DNA of 6,641 nt from contig CAMBHC010000151.1 in assembly GCA_945866285.1 (NCBI GenBank), positions 1-6,641 on the forward strand. The letters run 5' to 3'. The DNA comes from Candidatus Sulfopaludibacter sp. SbA3 (GTDB lineage Bacteria; Acidobacteriota; Vicinamibacteria; Vicinamibacterales; UBA2999). Both the position numbers and the translations under genes were made by a program. The number at the start of each line of letters is the position of its first letter. Within the stretch, counting starts at the first letter, position 1. The notes below the pieces were generated by a model, which was given only the letters and a program-made list of their open reading frames with translations, was not told the DNA's origin and searched no databases. Positions 6,137 to 6,641 of the stretch are shown in pieces.

Positions 6137-6199
6137 GTCTGCTGTTCCCGTCTGTTGAATTTAGAAAGATTACTCTGCGGCCCCGGTGTCCGCGGCCTG

Positions 6200-6219
6200 C
6201 CCTGAGCGAAGCCGAAGGG
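6200..6219. repeat. Imperfect palindrome in the DapA-like/SDR spacer
   Basis: The 86-bp spacer (6137-6222) contains CCCTGAG-CGAAGC-CGAAGGG, with CCCT/AGGG outer arms, mismatched middle and an inner GC-GAA-GC. It resembles short palindromes of the CCCTTCG...CTCAGGG type that I have seen between genes in many high-GC bacterial genomes; I cannot check copy number. It sits just past the stop of the DapA-like gene and may form a weak RNA hairpin. The remainder of the spacer has a short AT-rich patch (6156-6173) but no convincing -35/-10 pair. Confidence 0.4.
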
Positions 6220-6222
6220 TGG

Positions 6223-6641
6223 CTAGCCCTTGTGGACAGCCAGGAGATCGAGGCGCGCCAGGATGTCGTCCAGGTCTGTGAGGGTGTCAGCATCCACCGC
6301 CGTGAATGGCGAGCGGACGCGCGCGTGCTTGATCACGCCACGCAGTTGATAAATGTGCTTCCGCAGTGCCAGGTTGATGCGCGGCTGGTTCTCGAACCGG
6401 ATAATCGGCAGGAACTGGTAGAACACCTCGGTGGCACCGTCGAGGTCCCCGGCCGTGAATCGGGTGTAGATGTCGACCAGGATCTCGGGGAACGCGAAAC
6501 CGGTCATCGTGCCGATGGCGCCGTGCCGCAGCTCTTCGAGAAACATCATGCCGCCGAGGCCGCCAAAAATCTTCACGTCCTTCGACGCGGCGCGAATCTG
6601 CGTGATCTTCATGGGCGCCGGCTCGTCTTCGAGCTTGAGGA
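6223..6641 (-). CDS. DapA-family aldolase/lyase, 5' part missing beyond the window edge
   Basis: The last 138 residues of a dihydrodipicolinate synthase/N-acetylneuraminate lyase family protein, TIM-barrel class I aldolases that use a Schiff-base lysine with pyruvate or another 2-oxo acid. The visible start, LKLEDEPAP, matches the family segment with the catalytic Lys (codon at 6636-6634). Next comes the barrel strand with GGLGGMMFLEELRHGAIGTMTG, containing the typical Gly-rich loop, then FPE, and the C-terminal helices with RGVIKHARVRSP and a final Leu-rich helix. The frame is continuous to the window edge, so the ATG at 6612 is internal, not the start. Several activities share this fold (DHDPS, NAL, keto-deoxy sugar acid aldolases or dehydratases), and the KLEDEP variant suggests a non-lysine-biosynthesis member. 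The neighbouring SDR would suit a catabolic role. The family is secure; the substrate is not. Confidence 0.88.
   Translation of the reverse strand, partial: LKLEDEPAPMKITQIRAASKDVKIFGGLGGMMFLEELRHGAIGTMTGFAFPEILVDIYTRFTAGDLDGATEVFYQFLPIIRFENQPRINLALRKHIYQLRGVIKHARVRSPFTAVDADTLTDLDDILARLDLLAVHKG

Noticed and set aside
6156..6190. AT-rich patch upstream of the SDR gene as a promoter
   Set aside because: A TAAATT hexamer could be a weak -10, but the position 17 bp upstream is CCGGGG, unlike any -35. AT richness alone is not enough.

Overview
The window is GC-rich and densely coded. All ten genes I can support lie on the minus strand and read from the right edge of the window to the left. Gaps are mostly short: there are three 4-bp stop/start overlaps (HK/B12 gene, reductase/cupin, lipoprotein/small membrane protein), and the longest spacer is 86 bp. 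No rRNA, tRNA, mobile element, CRISPR array or phage gene was seen. The SPII lipoprotein and MltB-type transglycosylase suggest a Gram-negative, diderm bacterium. The GC-biased codon use, non-haem ferritin and mix of metabolic paralogs would fit an environmental lineage such as Acidobacteriota, but that placement is a guess from style, not a demonstrated assignment.

Right part, in transcription order (6641 to 5320): the 3' part of a DapA-family aldolase; an 86-bp spacer with a small imperfect palindrome; an SDR-family protein whose catalytic Tyr and Lys are replaced; and a strong UUCG-tetraloop hairpin after its stop codon.

Middle part (5302 to 3165): a secreted MltB-like lytic transglycosylase, a 58-residue protein with two membrane segments, a small Fn3-like lipoprotein overlapping it by 4 bp, and a ferritin with a complete ferroxidase centre. 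The first three are cell-envelope proteins.

Left part (3135 to 1): a single-domain cupin, a ketopantoate-reductase-family oxidoreductase overlapping it by 4 bp, a free-standing cobalamin-binding sensor protein, and a soluble sensor histidine kinase that starts inside the stop codon of the cobalamin gene and runs off the window.

The most interesting element is the cobalamin-binding protein/histidine kinase pair. It looks like a split B12-dependent (possibly light-responsive) two-component input module, in which the B12 domain keeps the lower-ligand motif but lacks residues used by CarH-type photoreceptors around the upper axial face. A response regulator, if present, would lie outside the window to the left.
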